This document shows, in pieces, positions 20,301-30,800 of a stretch of 64,000 nt of DNA. A program made the position numbers and the translations under genes. Numbering within the stretch: the first letter of the stretch is position 1; every line of letters begins with the position of its first letter. Below the pieces are notes generated by a model. The model ran no database searches and had not been told where the DNA came from. It worked only from the letters and a program-made list of their open reading frames with translations. The stretch comes from Streptomyces tubercidicus (GTDB lineage Bacteria > Actinomycetota > Actinomycetes > Streptomycetales > Streptomycetaceae), in the NCBI RefSeq assembly GCF_027497495.1, contig NZ_CP114205.1, forward strand, positions 7,750,001 to 7,814,000. Direction: 5' to 3'.

Positions 20301-23300
20301 AACGGCCCCTCCCAGCAGCGCGTCATCCGCCGTGCACTGACCACCGCAGGTCTCGGACCGCAGCAGGTGGACGCCGTGGAGGCGCACGGCACGGGGACCG
20401 CACTCGGCGACCCGATCGAGGCACAGGCCCTGATCGCTGCCTATGGCCAGGGGCGGGATGACGACCGTCCGCTGTGGCTCGGCTCGCTCAAGTCGAACAT
20501 CGGACACAGCCAGGCTGCCGCCGGCGTGGGCGGCGTCATCAAGATGGTCATGGCGCTGCGTCACCATGTGCTGCCGAAGACGCTGCACGCCGATGAGCCC
20601 AGCCCGCACGTCGACTGGACGGCAGGCAACGTACGGCTGCTCAGCCGGGCCGTGGAATGGCCCGACGGGGAAGAGCCGCGCCGGGCCGGTGTGTCCTCGT
20701 TCGGGATGAGCGGCACCAACGCACATGTCATCGTCGAGGAAGCACCCCGGGAGCAGGCACCCCGGGACACGCCCGCCCCATCCGCTCTTCCCGTGGTGCC
20801 GGTGCCGCTGTCCGCACGCACCGAGGACGCACTGCGCGACCAGGCCGCACGGCTGCGCTCCCACCTGCTGGCCCGCCCCGGCGAGTGCGACCTCACCAGT
20901 ATCGGTTTCTCGCTCGCCACGACGCGATCCGCGTTCGAGCACCGGGCGGTGCTCGTTGCGGCCGACCGGGAGGACCTCGACCGGGCCCTGCGTGAGATCG
21001 CCGAGGGCGCGATGGTCTCCGACGTGCCCCGGGGCGTAGCCCGCGACGGAAGTGCCCGCCCTGTCCTGGTCTTCCCCGGCCAGGGCAGCCAGTGGGCGGG
21101 CATGGCACGCGAACTGCTGGACGGCTCATCGGTGTTCGCCGACCGCCTGGCCGCCTGCGAACGCGCCCTCGCCCCCTTCGTCGACTGGTCACTGACGGCC
21201 GTCCTGCGCGGCGATGACGGCGCACCGGACCTTGAGCGGGTCGACGTCATCCAGCCCGCACTGTGGGCCGTCATGGTGTCGCTCGCCGAGCTGTGGCGCT
21301 CCTACGGAGTCGAACCCGACGCGGTCGTCGGACACAGCCAGGGCGAGATCGCCGCCGCCTGTGTCGCCGGCGCGCTGACCCTGGACGACGGGGCGCGAGT
21401 GGTGGCCCTGCGCAGCCGGGCGCTGACCGCCATCACGGGAAGCGGCGGCATGATGTCCGTCCAGCTGCCCGCCGAGACGGTGCGGGAGCGCATCGAGCCA
21501 TGGGGCGAGCGGCTGTCCGTCGCCGCCGTGAACGGCCCCGCCTCCGTCGTGGTCTCCGGTGCCGCGGACGCGCTCGACGAGCTGTTCGCCGCGCTGACCG
21601 CGGACGGTGTGCGGGCCCGCAAGGTCTCCGTCGACTACGGCTCCCACTCGGCGCAGGTCGAGCCGGTACGCGCCCAGGTGCTCGACGCACTGGACGGAAT
21701 CAGCCCGGCCGAGGCCGACATCCCGTTCTTCTCGACCGTCACCGGCCAGTGGCAGGACACCACCGGCCTCGACCCCGACTACTGGTACACCAACCTGCGG
21801 CAGACCGTACGGTTCGAGGACGCCATCCGCGGGCTCCTGGCCACCGGACACCGCGCCTTCATCGAAGTCAGCCCGCACCCCGTGCTGTCCGGCGGGATCC
21901 GTGACTGTGCGGACGCGCTCGGCACGGACGCCGCCGTGCTCGGCACCCTGCGCCGGGACGCAGGCGGCGTCGGCCGGCTCCTCACCTCCCTCGCCGAGGC
22001 ACATGCGCAGGGTGTGGTCCTCGACTGGACCGCCGTCTTCGCAGGCACCGGCGCTCACCGCGTCGACCTGCCGACCTACGCCTTCCAGCGTGCGCGGTAC
22101 TGGCCCCAGGCGCGAGAACTGAGCGCCGCCGACAGCGAGGGCGGGCAGCGGACCGACGCCGTCGAAGCGAAGTTCTGGCAGAGCGTCGAACAGGAAGACC
22201 TCCAGGCGCTCACCGACGCGCTCGACCTGGACGGCAGCGAGCCGCTGAGCGCCGTACTGCCCGCGCTGTCGTCGTGGCGCAGGAACAGCCGCGAGAAGTC
22301 CACCGTCGACAGCTGGCGCTACACCGTGCGCTGGACGCCGCTCGCCGAGCGCGCCGCCGCCCTGTACGGCACCTGGCTGCTGGTCGCCCCGGCGGGGGAA
22401 CCCGCCGACGGGCGAGTGGTCGCCGTACGGGACGCGCTCACCGCTCACGGCGCCCGGGTACGCCTCGTGGAGCTGACTTCCGAGGACGGCTCCGACCGCG
22501 AGCGGACCGCCGACCGGCTGAGCGAGTCGCTCGGCGGCGACCACCTCACCGGAGTCCTGTCGCTGCTCCCGCTGGACGAGCACGCCCACCCCGCCCACCC
22601 CGCCGTGCCCATCGGGCTGTCCGGGACCCTGTCCCTCCTCCAGGCACTCGGCGACCTCGGTATCGAGGCACCCCTGTGGTGCGGGACCCGCGGGGCGGTC
22701 GCCATCGGCCGCTCCGAGTCCGTCACCCACGCCCACCAGGCCCTGGTCTGGGGCATGGGCCGGGTCGCCGCCCTGGAACACTCCGACCGCTGGGGCGGCC
22801 TCATCGATCTGCCCGAAACGCTCGACAAGCGCGCCGCGGACCGCCTCTGCGCGCTGCTCGCCGGCCCGGACGGCGAGGACCAGGTCGCCCTGCGCGGCTC
22901 CGGAACCTACGGCCGCCGCCTGGTCCGCGCCCCGCTGGCCGGCGCGCCGGCCCAGCGGACTTGGCGGCCCCGCGGCACCGTGCTCGTCACCGGCGGCACC
23001 GGAGCCGTCGGCAGCAATATCGCCCGGTGGCTCGCCCGCGAAGGCGCCGAGCACCTGCTGCTCACCAGCCGCCGCGGCTCCGACGCACCGGGCGCTACGG
23101 AACTCGAAGCCGAACTCACCGCGCTCGGCTCCCGCGTCACCCTCGCCGCCTGCGATGTCGCCGACCGCGACGCGCTGCGCGACCTGCTGGCATCCGTCCC
23201 CGAGCAGTACCCGCTCGACGCCGTCATGCATGTCGCGGGCTCCCTCGACGACGGCGTGATCGACTCCCTGGACGCGGGCCGCATGGACACCGTGCTGCGC

Positions 23301-26300
23301 ACCAAGGTCACCGCGGCGCTCAACCTCCACGAGCTGACCCGGGAACTGGACTTGTCCGCCTTTGTGCTCTTCTCCTCCACCTCCGGCACCATCAGCGGAT
23401 CGGGCCTTGGCAACTACGCCCCCGGAAACGCCTTCCTCGACGCACTCGCCGACCGGCGCCGCGCCGACGGACTCCCCGCAACCGCCATCGCCTGGGGCCA
23501 CTGGTCCGGAGACGGTATGGGCGAGGGCGCCGTCGGCGACCGGCTCCGGCGCTACGGCGTATACGACATGCAGCCCGAGCTGGCCTGTGGAGCACTCCAG
23601 CAGGCGCTGGACCACGACGAGGCATACGTCTCCGTCACCGACCTCGGCTGGGACAAGTTCACGCCCGCTTTCACCGCATCCCGGCCCAGCGCACTGCTGC
23701 GCGACCTCCCGGACGCTCAACGTGTCCTGGAGACGGCACAGGAGAGCGACGACACCGGATCCGACGCCGCGAAGCTGCTTCAGCACCTCGCAGGACTCTC
23801 CGAGTCCGAACGCGCCGGCACGGTCCTGGACGTGGTCCGCAGCTATGTCGCCACCGTGCTCGGCTATGCCGGACCCTCCGCGGTCGACCCCGAACGGGCC
23901 TTCAGCGACCTCGGATTCGACTCGCTCAGCGCCGTCGAACTGCGCAACGGCATGAATGGCATCACCGGTCTGCGGCTGCCCGCGACCCTCGTTTTCGATT
24001 ACCCCACCTGTGCGGTGCTCGCGGACTTCCTGCTGGCCGAACTGTCCGACACGGCAGTCCACGACGGGTCCGCGACGGCGCCGGCCGTCGTGACGGCAGG
24101 ACAGGTGGAGCATGACGAGCCGGTGGCGATTGTGGCGATGAGTTGTCGGTTCCCGGGTGGGGTGGGGTCGCCGGAGGAGTTGTGGGAGTTGTTGGTTGAG
24201 GGTGGGGATGGTGTGGTGCCGTTCCCGGTGGATCGTGGTTGGGATGTTGAGGGGTTGTATGACCCGGAGCCGGGTCGGCCGGGGAAGGTGTCGACTCGGG
24301 AGGGTGGGTTTTTGCCGGGGGTTGATGAGTTCGATCCTGGGTTTTTCGGGATTTCGCCGCGTGAGGCGGTGGCGATGGATCCGCAGCAGCGGTTGTTGTT
24401 GGAGGCGTCGTGGGAGGCGTTCGAGCGGGCGGGGATTGTTCCCGGGTCGTTGCGGGGGTCGCGTACGGGGGTGTTTGCGGGGACGAATGGTCAGGATTAC
24501 ACGGGGTTGTTGGTGGCGTCGGGTGAGGAGGATTTGGGGGGGTATATCGGTACGGGGAATGCGGCGAGTGTGGTGTCGGGGCGGTTGTCGTACACGTTTG
24601 GTCTTGAGGGTCCTGCGGTGACGGTGGATACGGCGTGTTCGGCGTCGTTGGTGGCGTTGCATTTGGCGGTGCAGTCGTTGCGTGCGGGTGAGTGTGATGT
24701 GGCGTTGGCGGGTGGTGTGACGGTGATGTCGACGCCGGGGTTGTTTGTGGATTTCAGTCGGCAGCGGGGGTTGGCTGCTGATGGTCGGTGCAAGGCGTTT
24801 TCGGATGCTGCGGATGGTGCCGGGTTTTCCGAGGGCGTGGGTGTGCTGGTGGTGGAGCGGTTGTCGGATGCGCGCGCCAATGGGCATCGGGTGTTGGCTG
24901 TGGTGCGTGGCAGTGCGGTGAATCAGGATGGTGCGTCGAATGGTTTGACGGCGCCTAATGGTCCGTCGCAGCAGCGGGTGATCCGTCAGGCGCTGGCGGG
25001 TGCGGGGCTTTCGGCGTCGGAGGTGGATGCGGTCGAGGCGCATGGCACCGGTACGTCGCTGGGCGATCCGATCGAGGCGCAGGCCCTGTTGGCGACGTAC
25101 GGGCAGGGCCGTGACGGGGACCGGCCGTTGTGGCTGGGGTCGGTGAAGTCGAACATCGGTCACACGCAGGCGGCTGCGGGTGTGGCCGGTGTGATCAAGA
25201 TGGTGCTGGCGTTGCAGCACGGTGTTCTGCCGCGGACGTTGTACGCGGATGAGCCGTCGTCGCATGTGGACTGGTCGGCGGGGGACGTGCGGTTGCTGAC
25301 GGAGTCGGTGCAGTGGCCGGAGTCGGGCCGGCCGCGGCGGGCCGGTGTCTCCTCCTTCGGCATCAGTGGCACCAACGCGCACACGATCCTGGAGGAAGCC
25401 CCGTCCGAGGATGACGCCCCGTCGGAGGACGCCACCCCTGTCGAGGACATCGACCCTGCCGACGACGTCCGGGCGGCAGCGGAGGCTTCTCCCGCATCCT
25501 GGGTGATCACCGGTAGGACCAGGTCCGCCCTCCGTGCGCAGGCCGCCCGGCTGCTCGCACACGTGGAGGCCTCCCCGGCCCTGCGTACTGCGGACGTGGG
25601 ACTGTCGCTGGCCACTACCCGGTCGGTCATGGAACACCGGGCCGTGGTCCTCGGTACGGGGCGGGACGAGTTGCTCCGCGGTCTGGCCGCCATAGCGGCC
25701 GACGAAACCGCGCCGAACGCCGTCACCGGCACGGCAAAGGCAGACGGTCGGCTGGCTCTGATGTTCACGGGACAGGGCGCACAACGGCTCGGAATGGGCC
25801 GGGAGTTGTACGACGCGTTTCCGGTATTCGCGGACGCCTTTGACTCCGTCTGTGCCCACTTCGACAGCGAATTGGCATCGCCGCTGCGGGGTGTGGTCTT
25901 CGGCAACGAGGCTGAGGGGTATGCCGATGAGGATGCGGAGGCGCTGAACCAGACCGGTTTCACCCAGCCGGCGTTGTTCGCGGTGGAGGTGGCGCTGTTC
26001 CGGCTGGTGGAATCGTTCGGAGTCCGGCCCGACTATCTGGTGGGGCATTCCATCGGCGAATTGGTGGCCGCGTATGTGGCGGGCGTCTTGTCGCTGGAGG
26101 ACGCGTGCCGTCTGGTCGCTGCCCGCGGCCGGTTGATGCAGGCTTTGCCGGCGGGCGGCGCGATGGTCGCCCTCCAAGCCACCGAAGACGAGGTGTTGCC
26201 GCTGCTGGAAGGCCAGGAGCAGCGGGTGAGTATTGCCGCGGTGAACGGGCCGAAGTCGATCGTGATCGCCGGTGAGGAATCGGCGGTGGCGGAGGTCGCC

Positions 26301-29300
26301 GGGCGTTTCGAGTCCGAGGGGCGGAAGGTGAAGCGGCTCCAGGTGAGTCATGCCTTCCATTCGCCGCTGATGGAGCCGATGCTCGATGATTTCCGGACGG
26401 TCGCGGAAAGCGTCACCTATGTGGAGCCGCGCATCCCGGTCGTCTCGAATGTGACCGGCGAACTCGCCACGCCGCAGGAACTGACGTCCCCCGACTACTG
26501 GGTGCGGCATGTCCGCGAGGCTGTCCGTTTCGCCGACGGTATCCGGTGGCTGGTGGAGCACGAGGTCACCCGGTTCCTGGAGATCGGCCCGGACGGCACT
26601 CTCACCGCCATGGCGCAGGGCTGCCTCGACGGCGACACGGACGCGGATCACCTCCTTGTGCCCGCTCTGCGCAAGGACCGTCCGGAGGCGGCCGGCCTGC
26701 TCACCGCCCTCGCCCAGGTGTTTGCCGCCGGCACGCCGCTGACTTGGGAGGCTGCCTTCGCGGGCGGCGATGCCCGCCGCGTCGGTCTGCCGACGTATGC
26801 GTTCCAGCGGCACCGTTACTGGCCCCGGCCGCCCGTCATGCCGACCGGCGACATCAGCTCGGCGGGTCTCGGATCGGCGGACCATCCCCTGCTGGGCGCG
26901 GCGGTCGAGGTGGCCGGTTCCGACGCCTTCCTGTTCACCGGAAGGCTGTCGCTGCACACCCACCCGTGGCTCGCCGACCACGCGGTGACCGGGACCATCC
27001 TGTTCCCCGGTACGGGCTTTCTCGAACTGGCCGTCCGTGCGGCCGACGAGGTGGGCTGCGACCGCATCGACGAGTTCACGATCGCCGCGCCGCTCGTCCT
27101 GCCGGAGCGCGGTGCGGTGCAACTGCAGCTCGCGGTGGAGCCGCCGGACGAGTCCGGCCGGCGGACACTGAACCTGTACTCGCGGCCGGAGGACGAGTTC
27201 GCCGAGCAGCCGTGGGTGCTCAACGCCAGTGGCGTGGTGTCCACCGGAGCAGCCGCGGACCAGGGCGAGCCGTACGACTTCACCGTCTGGCCGCCGCGCG
27301 ACGCGGAAACGACCTCGGTCGACGACTTCTACGGTCGCTTCGCCGAGGCCGGGTTCGCCTACGGTCCGGTCTTCCGAGGTCTGAAGTCCGTCTGGCAGCG
27401 CGGCGACGAAATCTTCGCCGAGGTCGGGCTGCCGGAGGAGCACGAGGGGTCGGCCGGCGCGTTCGGGCTGCATCCCGCGCTGCTCGACTCCGCGCTGCAC
27501 GCGATGATGTTCGTGTCCATGGAGGATGTCGGCCGCGGACGGCTGCCGTTCTCCTGGAACGGCGTCTCCCTGAGGGCCGCCGGAGCTACCGCCCTGCGCG
27601 TCCGCCTGGTGCAGTCCGGGCCCGAGGCCGTCTCCCTCGAACTGGCCGACTCCGCAGGAGGCGCGGTCGCCTCCATCGAGTCCTTGACGCTCCGTCAGGT
27701 CTCCGGTGAGCAGGTGAGCGGCGGCGCGGCCTACCACGACGCGCTGTTCCAGGTGGACTGGAACACCGCGCCGATGCCCACCGCACAGTCCGACGAGCGC
27801 TGGGCGGTCGTTGGGGACCTGGCTCTGGCCGTGGCGCTGGACGGCACCGGCGTACAGGTGGAGGCAACGGACAGCCTGAGCGAAATCTCCGACGAAGTAC
27901 CCCCGGTGGTACTCGTCAGCTCGACCAGGACGGCGGACCCGTCCGACGCGGCCGCAGGGGCGCACACCGCGGCCCACGACACGCTCGCGCTGCTCCAGAA
28001 GTGGCTGGCCGACGACCGCTTCGCCACCTCCCGGCTGGTCATCCTCACGCACGGCGCCGTGAGCACCTCGGACGCGGATCACCCGGACCCGGCGCAGGCC
28101 GCACTCTGGGGCCTGGTGCGGGCCGCCGGGGTGGAGAACCCGGGCCGGTTCACGCTCATCGACCTCGACGGCACGGCGGCCTCGGCCGCGGCCGTGCCCG
28201 GCGCCCTCGCGAGCGGAGAGCCCGAGGCGGCGGTACGGGCGGGAGCCCTGCACGTACCGCGGCTGGCCCGGGTCGCGTCCACGGACGCGCTGCGCCGGCC
28301 CGACAATGCGGGCGGGGAGGGTGACGCCTGGCGGCTGGACATCGCCGACAAGGGCACCTTGGACAATCTGTTCCTGGCCGAATGCCCGGAGGCGGAAGCC
28401 GAGTTGGGGGCCGGACAGGTACGTATCGGGGTGCGTGCGGGAGGCGTCAACTTCCGCGATGTGCTCAACGCGCTGGGGATGTACCCCGGTGAGGCCGGCG
28501 CACTCGGCAGTGAGGGCGCCGGGGTGGTGCTGGAGGTCGGTCCCGGAGTACAGGACCTGCAACCGGGTGACCGGGTGATGGGTATGTTCTTCGGCGCCTT
28601 TGGGCCCCTCGCGGTGGCCGACCGCCGACTGCTGGCCCGCATACCGGAGGGCTGGTCGTTCGCGCAGGCTGCTTCGGTTCCGGTGGTGTTCCTGACGGCG
28701 TACTACGCGTTGGTGGAGCTGGGGGAACTCCAGGCGGGTGAGTCGGTGCTCGTGCATTCCGCGGCGGGCGGTGTGGGTATGGCCGCGGTGCAGTTGGCGC
28801 GGCATCTGGGTGCGGAGGTGTTCGGTACCGCGAGCCCGGGGAAGTGGGAGACCCTGCGGTCCTCAGGTCTGGACGGGGCGCATATTGCGTCCTCGCGTGA
28901 TCTGGACTTCGAGCGGTCCTTCCTCGCCGAGACCGGTGGCCGGGGTGTGGATGTGGTGCTGGATTCCCTGGCGCGGGAGTTCGTGGATGCCTCGCTGCGG
29001 TTGCTGCCGCGGGGCGGGCGGTTCCTGGAGATGGGCAAGACCGACATCCGTGACCCCGCACAGGTGGCTGCCGCGCACGCGGAGGTGCGCTACCGGGCAT
29101 TCGACCTCTGGGAGGCCGGGCCCGAGCGGATCGGGGAGATGCTGACCGCCCTCCTCGACCTCTTCGAGCAGGGTGTGCTGGAGCCGTTGCCGGTGACGGC
29201 CTGGGACGTACGCAGGGCCCCGGAGGCCTTCCGGTACCTCAGCCAGGCCCGGCACATCGGCAAGGTCGTGCTGACCGTGCCGGCGCCCCTCGATCCACAG

Positions 29301-30653
29301 GGCACGGCCCTGGTGACCGGCGGCACCGGCGGGCTGGGCGCGCTGGTGGCCCGGCACCTGGTAACCGAGCACGGGGTGCGCCACCTCCTCCTGGCCAGCC
29401 GGCGCGGCGCGCAGGCTCCGGGCGTCGACGCACTGCGCGACGAACTCGCCGCCCTCGGCGCCGAGGTCACCGTCGCCGCTTGCGACAGCGCCGACCGCGA
29501 GTCACTGCGCGCACTGCTGGACTCCGTGCCGAAGCAACACCCCCTCACCGCCGTCGTGCACACGGCCGGCGTGCTGGACGACGGTGTCCTGTCCTCGCTG
29601 ACGCCGGAGAGGCTGGACAAGGTACTCGCGCCGAAGGTGGACGCGCTGAGCAACCTGCACGAGCTGACCCGGCACGAGGATCTGGCGGCTTTCGTCGTCT
29701 TCTCCTCGGTGGCGGGGACGTTCGGCAGCGCCGGGCAGGCCAACTATGCGGCAGGGAACGCCTTCGTGGATGCGCTGGCCTGCCGCCGCGGCGGACTGGG
29801 GCTCCCCGCACAGTCGCTGGCGTGGGGCGCCTGGGCTCCCGGCGTCGGCATGACGGGCGAGCTGAGCGAAGCGGATCTGCAGCGCATGGCGCGCGGCGGC
29901 ATGCTTCCGCTCACCCCGGAGCAGGGGCTCGGCCTGCTTGACACCACACGGGACCTGGCCCGCCCCCTGCTGCTGCCGATGAACCTCGACACGGCGCCCC
30001 TGCGTGCGCACCCCGAGGCCGTACCACCGCTGCTACGCGGCCTGGTCCGGGCCCCCGCCCGCCGCGGGGCCGCGACCTCCGCCGCGGCGAAGGGGACGGA
30101 AGCACCGCGGGATCTCGCCGAGCGCCTGGCCGCGCTGCCTTCGGCAGACCGCGAACAGTACCTGCTCGACCTGGTCTGCAATCAGGTGGCGCTCGTCCTC
30201 GGACACGGATCCGCCGAGGACATCGAACCCGACCAGGCCTTCAAGGAGCTGGGCTTCGACTCGCTGACGGCGGTGGAACTCCGTAACCACCTCAACGCGG
30301 CGACCCAGCTCAGGCTGCCTGCCACCCTCGTCTTCGACTACCCGACACCGCTCGTCCTGGTGCGCCATGTTCTGGCCGAGATCGATCTGCCCGAGACCTC
30401 GGGAGCACAGCCGATCCTCGGCGAGCTCACCCGGCTGGAGGCAGCGCTGGCCGGTGCCACCGTCGGTGACGAGGAACGGGCCGAGATCACCGACCGGCTG
30501 CGGGCGCTGACCGCGCAATGGCAGGGAGGCGGCAAGCCGGAGCAAGACGCGGATCCGTACACGGAAACCGATGAGGACGACGGCGAGCTGGCATCGGCAT
30601 CGACCGCCGGCGAACTGTTCGACCTCATCGACAAGGAACTGGGAACGTCATGA
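5201..30653 (+). CDS. Five-module type I polyketide synthase (W2-W6), frame broken by one extra base in the W3 KS
   Basis: As sequenced, frame one runs 5201-10540 (1779 aa) and stops inside a KS. The next frame then continues to 30653 with PKS homology resuming exactly where the first stops. Removing one T at 10506-10507 restores a single product of 8483 aa. Order: N-terminal docking helix; W2 KS-AT-KR-ACP; W3 KS-AT-KR-ACP; W4 KS-AT-DH-KR(decayed)-ACP; W5 KS-AT-KR-ACP; W6 KS-AT-DH-ER-KR-ACP; C-terminal docking region ending in Glu-Leu-Phe-Asp-Leu-Ile. W5 alone takes methylmalonyl-CoA; the other ATs have the malonyl signature. ATG 5201 is chosen because it directly precedes the docking helix. 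The second frame has no credible start of its own (the TTG at 10530 lies in mid-KS), so this is one gene and not two. The break is either a sequencing or assembly error or a real inactivating mutation. Confidence 0.93.
5300..9830 (+). other. PKS module W2: KS-AT(malonyl)-KR(B-type)-ACP
   Basis: KS starts at 5300 with Cys at 5816. AT spans about 6911-7930, with Ser at 7181 in GHSVGE and a HAFH motif, so malonyl-CoA is expected. A dimerization-type element (about 7975-8140) precedes the KR. The KR nucleotide site begins at 8765; LDD is at 9023-9031 and catalytic Tyr at 9194, so it is B-type (D-hydroxyl). ACP Ser is at 9701 (GVDSL). It should set the C23 hydroxyl, which is the best-placed partner for a hemiketal with the C19 ketone. 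Confidence 0.93.
7085..7645 (+). repeat. AT tract shared with W1 (copy 2)
   Basis: Partner of 2170-2730. The codon style changes at the edges of the tract: upstream and downstream parts of the W2 AT differ clearly from W1, which is what a transferred internal segment would look like. Confidence 0.8.
10499..10540 (+). other. Single-base insertion (frameshift) in the W3 ketosynthase
   Basis: Other KS domains read Gly-Ala-Phe-Ile-Glu-Phe-Ser-Arg-Gln here. In this copy the codons are gcg ttc att cga, where gcg ttc atc gag is expected. One T of 10506-10507 is surplus. The shifted frame stops at 10538-10540, while the correct KS sequence continues in the next frame. Left alone it would yield a truncated 1779-aa protein with no complete second KS and would remove W3-W6 from the line. 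Confidence 0.93.
12564..13703 (+). repeat. A-type KR cassette, copy in W3
   Basis: Partner of 3241-4380. The structural subdomain differs from W1 at only a few bases over about 500. The left edge lies at the Trp-Arg-Tyr-Arg-Val-Glu-Trp stretch that starts the KR, exactly where W3 has lost the dimerization element present in W1. Confidence 0.85.
17877..19150 (+). other. Decayed ketoreductase region of W4
   Basis: The region sits between DH and ACP and keeps the size and rough outline of a KR: a structural half, then a nucleotide-binding-like half. At the expected GGTGALG glycine motif (near 18480-18500) the protein reads GPFAEQ. No FSS...Y catalytic segment, LDD or A-type Trp can be found downstream. 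Part of the core is replaced by an Asp/Gln repeat. I infer it is a non-catalytic scaffold. The reading frame is intact, so it has been kept as protein. Confidence 0.85.
18555..18584 (+). repeat. Five tandem CAGGAC hexamers encoding (Gln-Asp)5
   Basis: Five perfect copies of the 6-bp unit lie in frame inside the decayed KR of W4, followed by a Gly/Asp-rich run. The result is an acidic, probably disordered loop. A simple-sequence expansion like this fits relaxed selection on a dead domain. Confidence 0.95.
19461..24050 (+). other. PKS module W5: KS-AT(methylmalonyl)-KR(B-type)-ACP
   Basis: KS starts at 19461 with Cys at 19980. AT spans about 21060-22110, with Ser at 21336 in GHSQGE and YGSH at 21636-21647. 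GHSQGE plus a Tyr-x-Ser-His motif indicates methylmalonyl-CoA, although the classic form is YASH. A dimerization element precedes the KR. The KR nucleotide site is at 22974, with LDD at 23244-23252 and Tyr at 23415 (B-type). ACP Ser is at 23922. Codons are mostly C-ending, so this module lies outside the G/T-style mosaic. It should give the C16 methyl and C17 hydroxyl. Confidence 0.93.
24114..30380 (+). other. PKS module W6: KS-AT(malonyl)-DH-ER-KR-ACP (fully reducing)
   Basis: KS starts at 24114 with Cys at 24636, in TACSASL where most other copies have TACSSSL. AT spans about 25752-26830, with Ser at 26049 (GHSIGE) and a HAFH motif. DH starts at 26883, with His at 26979 in HxxxGxxxxP and Asp at 27486. 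ER spans about 28320-29290 and has the AAGGVGMAAVQLA nucleotide motif. The KR site is at 29301, with LDD at 29574-29582 and Tyr at 29745. ACP Ser is at 30261. All motifs are intact, so it should fully reduce C15. Confidence 0.94.
24117..24800 (+). repeat. KS tract shared with W1 (copy 2)
   Basis: Partner of 400-1083. Left of the tract W6 follows a C-ending, W5-type ACP; at about 24117 the codon style switches abruptly to G/T-ending. The switch marks the likely left edge of a transferred segment. Confidence 0.85.
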
Positions 30654-30800
30654 CCGGACGCGGGGAACCGCTCGGCTTTGTTCGAGGATGTGACATTGGT
30701 GGCTGCTGACGACGAGAAGTACATGGAGTACCTGAAGCGGGTGACGACCGAGCTCCGGCAGACTCGTCGCCAGCTTCGCGAAGCCGAGGGCAGGGACCAG
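30384..30800 (+). other. Gene 2 / gene 3 junction with docking regions
   Basis: After the W6 ACP, gene 2 ends with a helical stretch, an acidic linker and a short terminal helix (Glu-Leu-Phe-Asp-Leu-Ile), stopping at 30651-30653. Gene 3 begins with a charged helix (EKYMEYLKRVTTEL) before its first KS. The frame is open from TTG 30678. GAGGA at 30684-30688 is the best ribosome-binding site and favours TTG 30696 or GTG 30699 (7 or 10 bases downstream). GTG 30699 is preferred because it puts the docking helix right at the N-terminus. The two genes are probably co-transcribed. Confidence 0.8.

Noticed and set aside
14442..20942. Very long minus-strand open frame (2166 codons), and similar ones at 21189-28805 and 2116-4893
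   Set aside because: They lie exactly antisense to PKS domains whose motifs are intact. They are rich in Arg, His, Gln and Pro without any domain, as expected for antisense frames in GC-rich DNA.
24633..24653. W6 KS as inactive because TACSASL replaces TACSSSL
   Set aside because: The catalytic Cys and both His motifs (EAHGTGT, KSNIGHT) are present; the changed residue is not catalytic.
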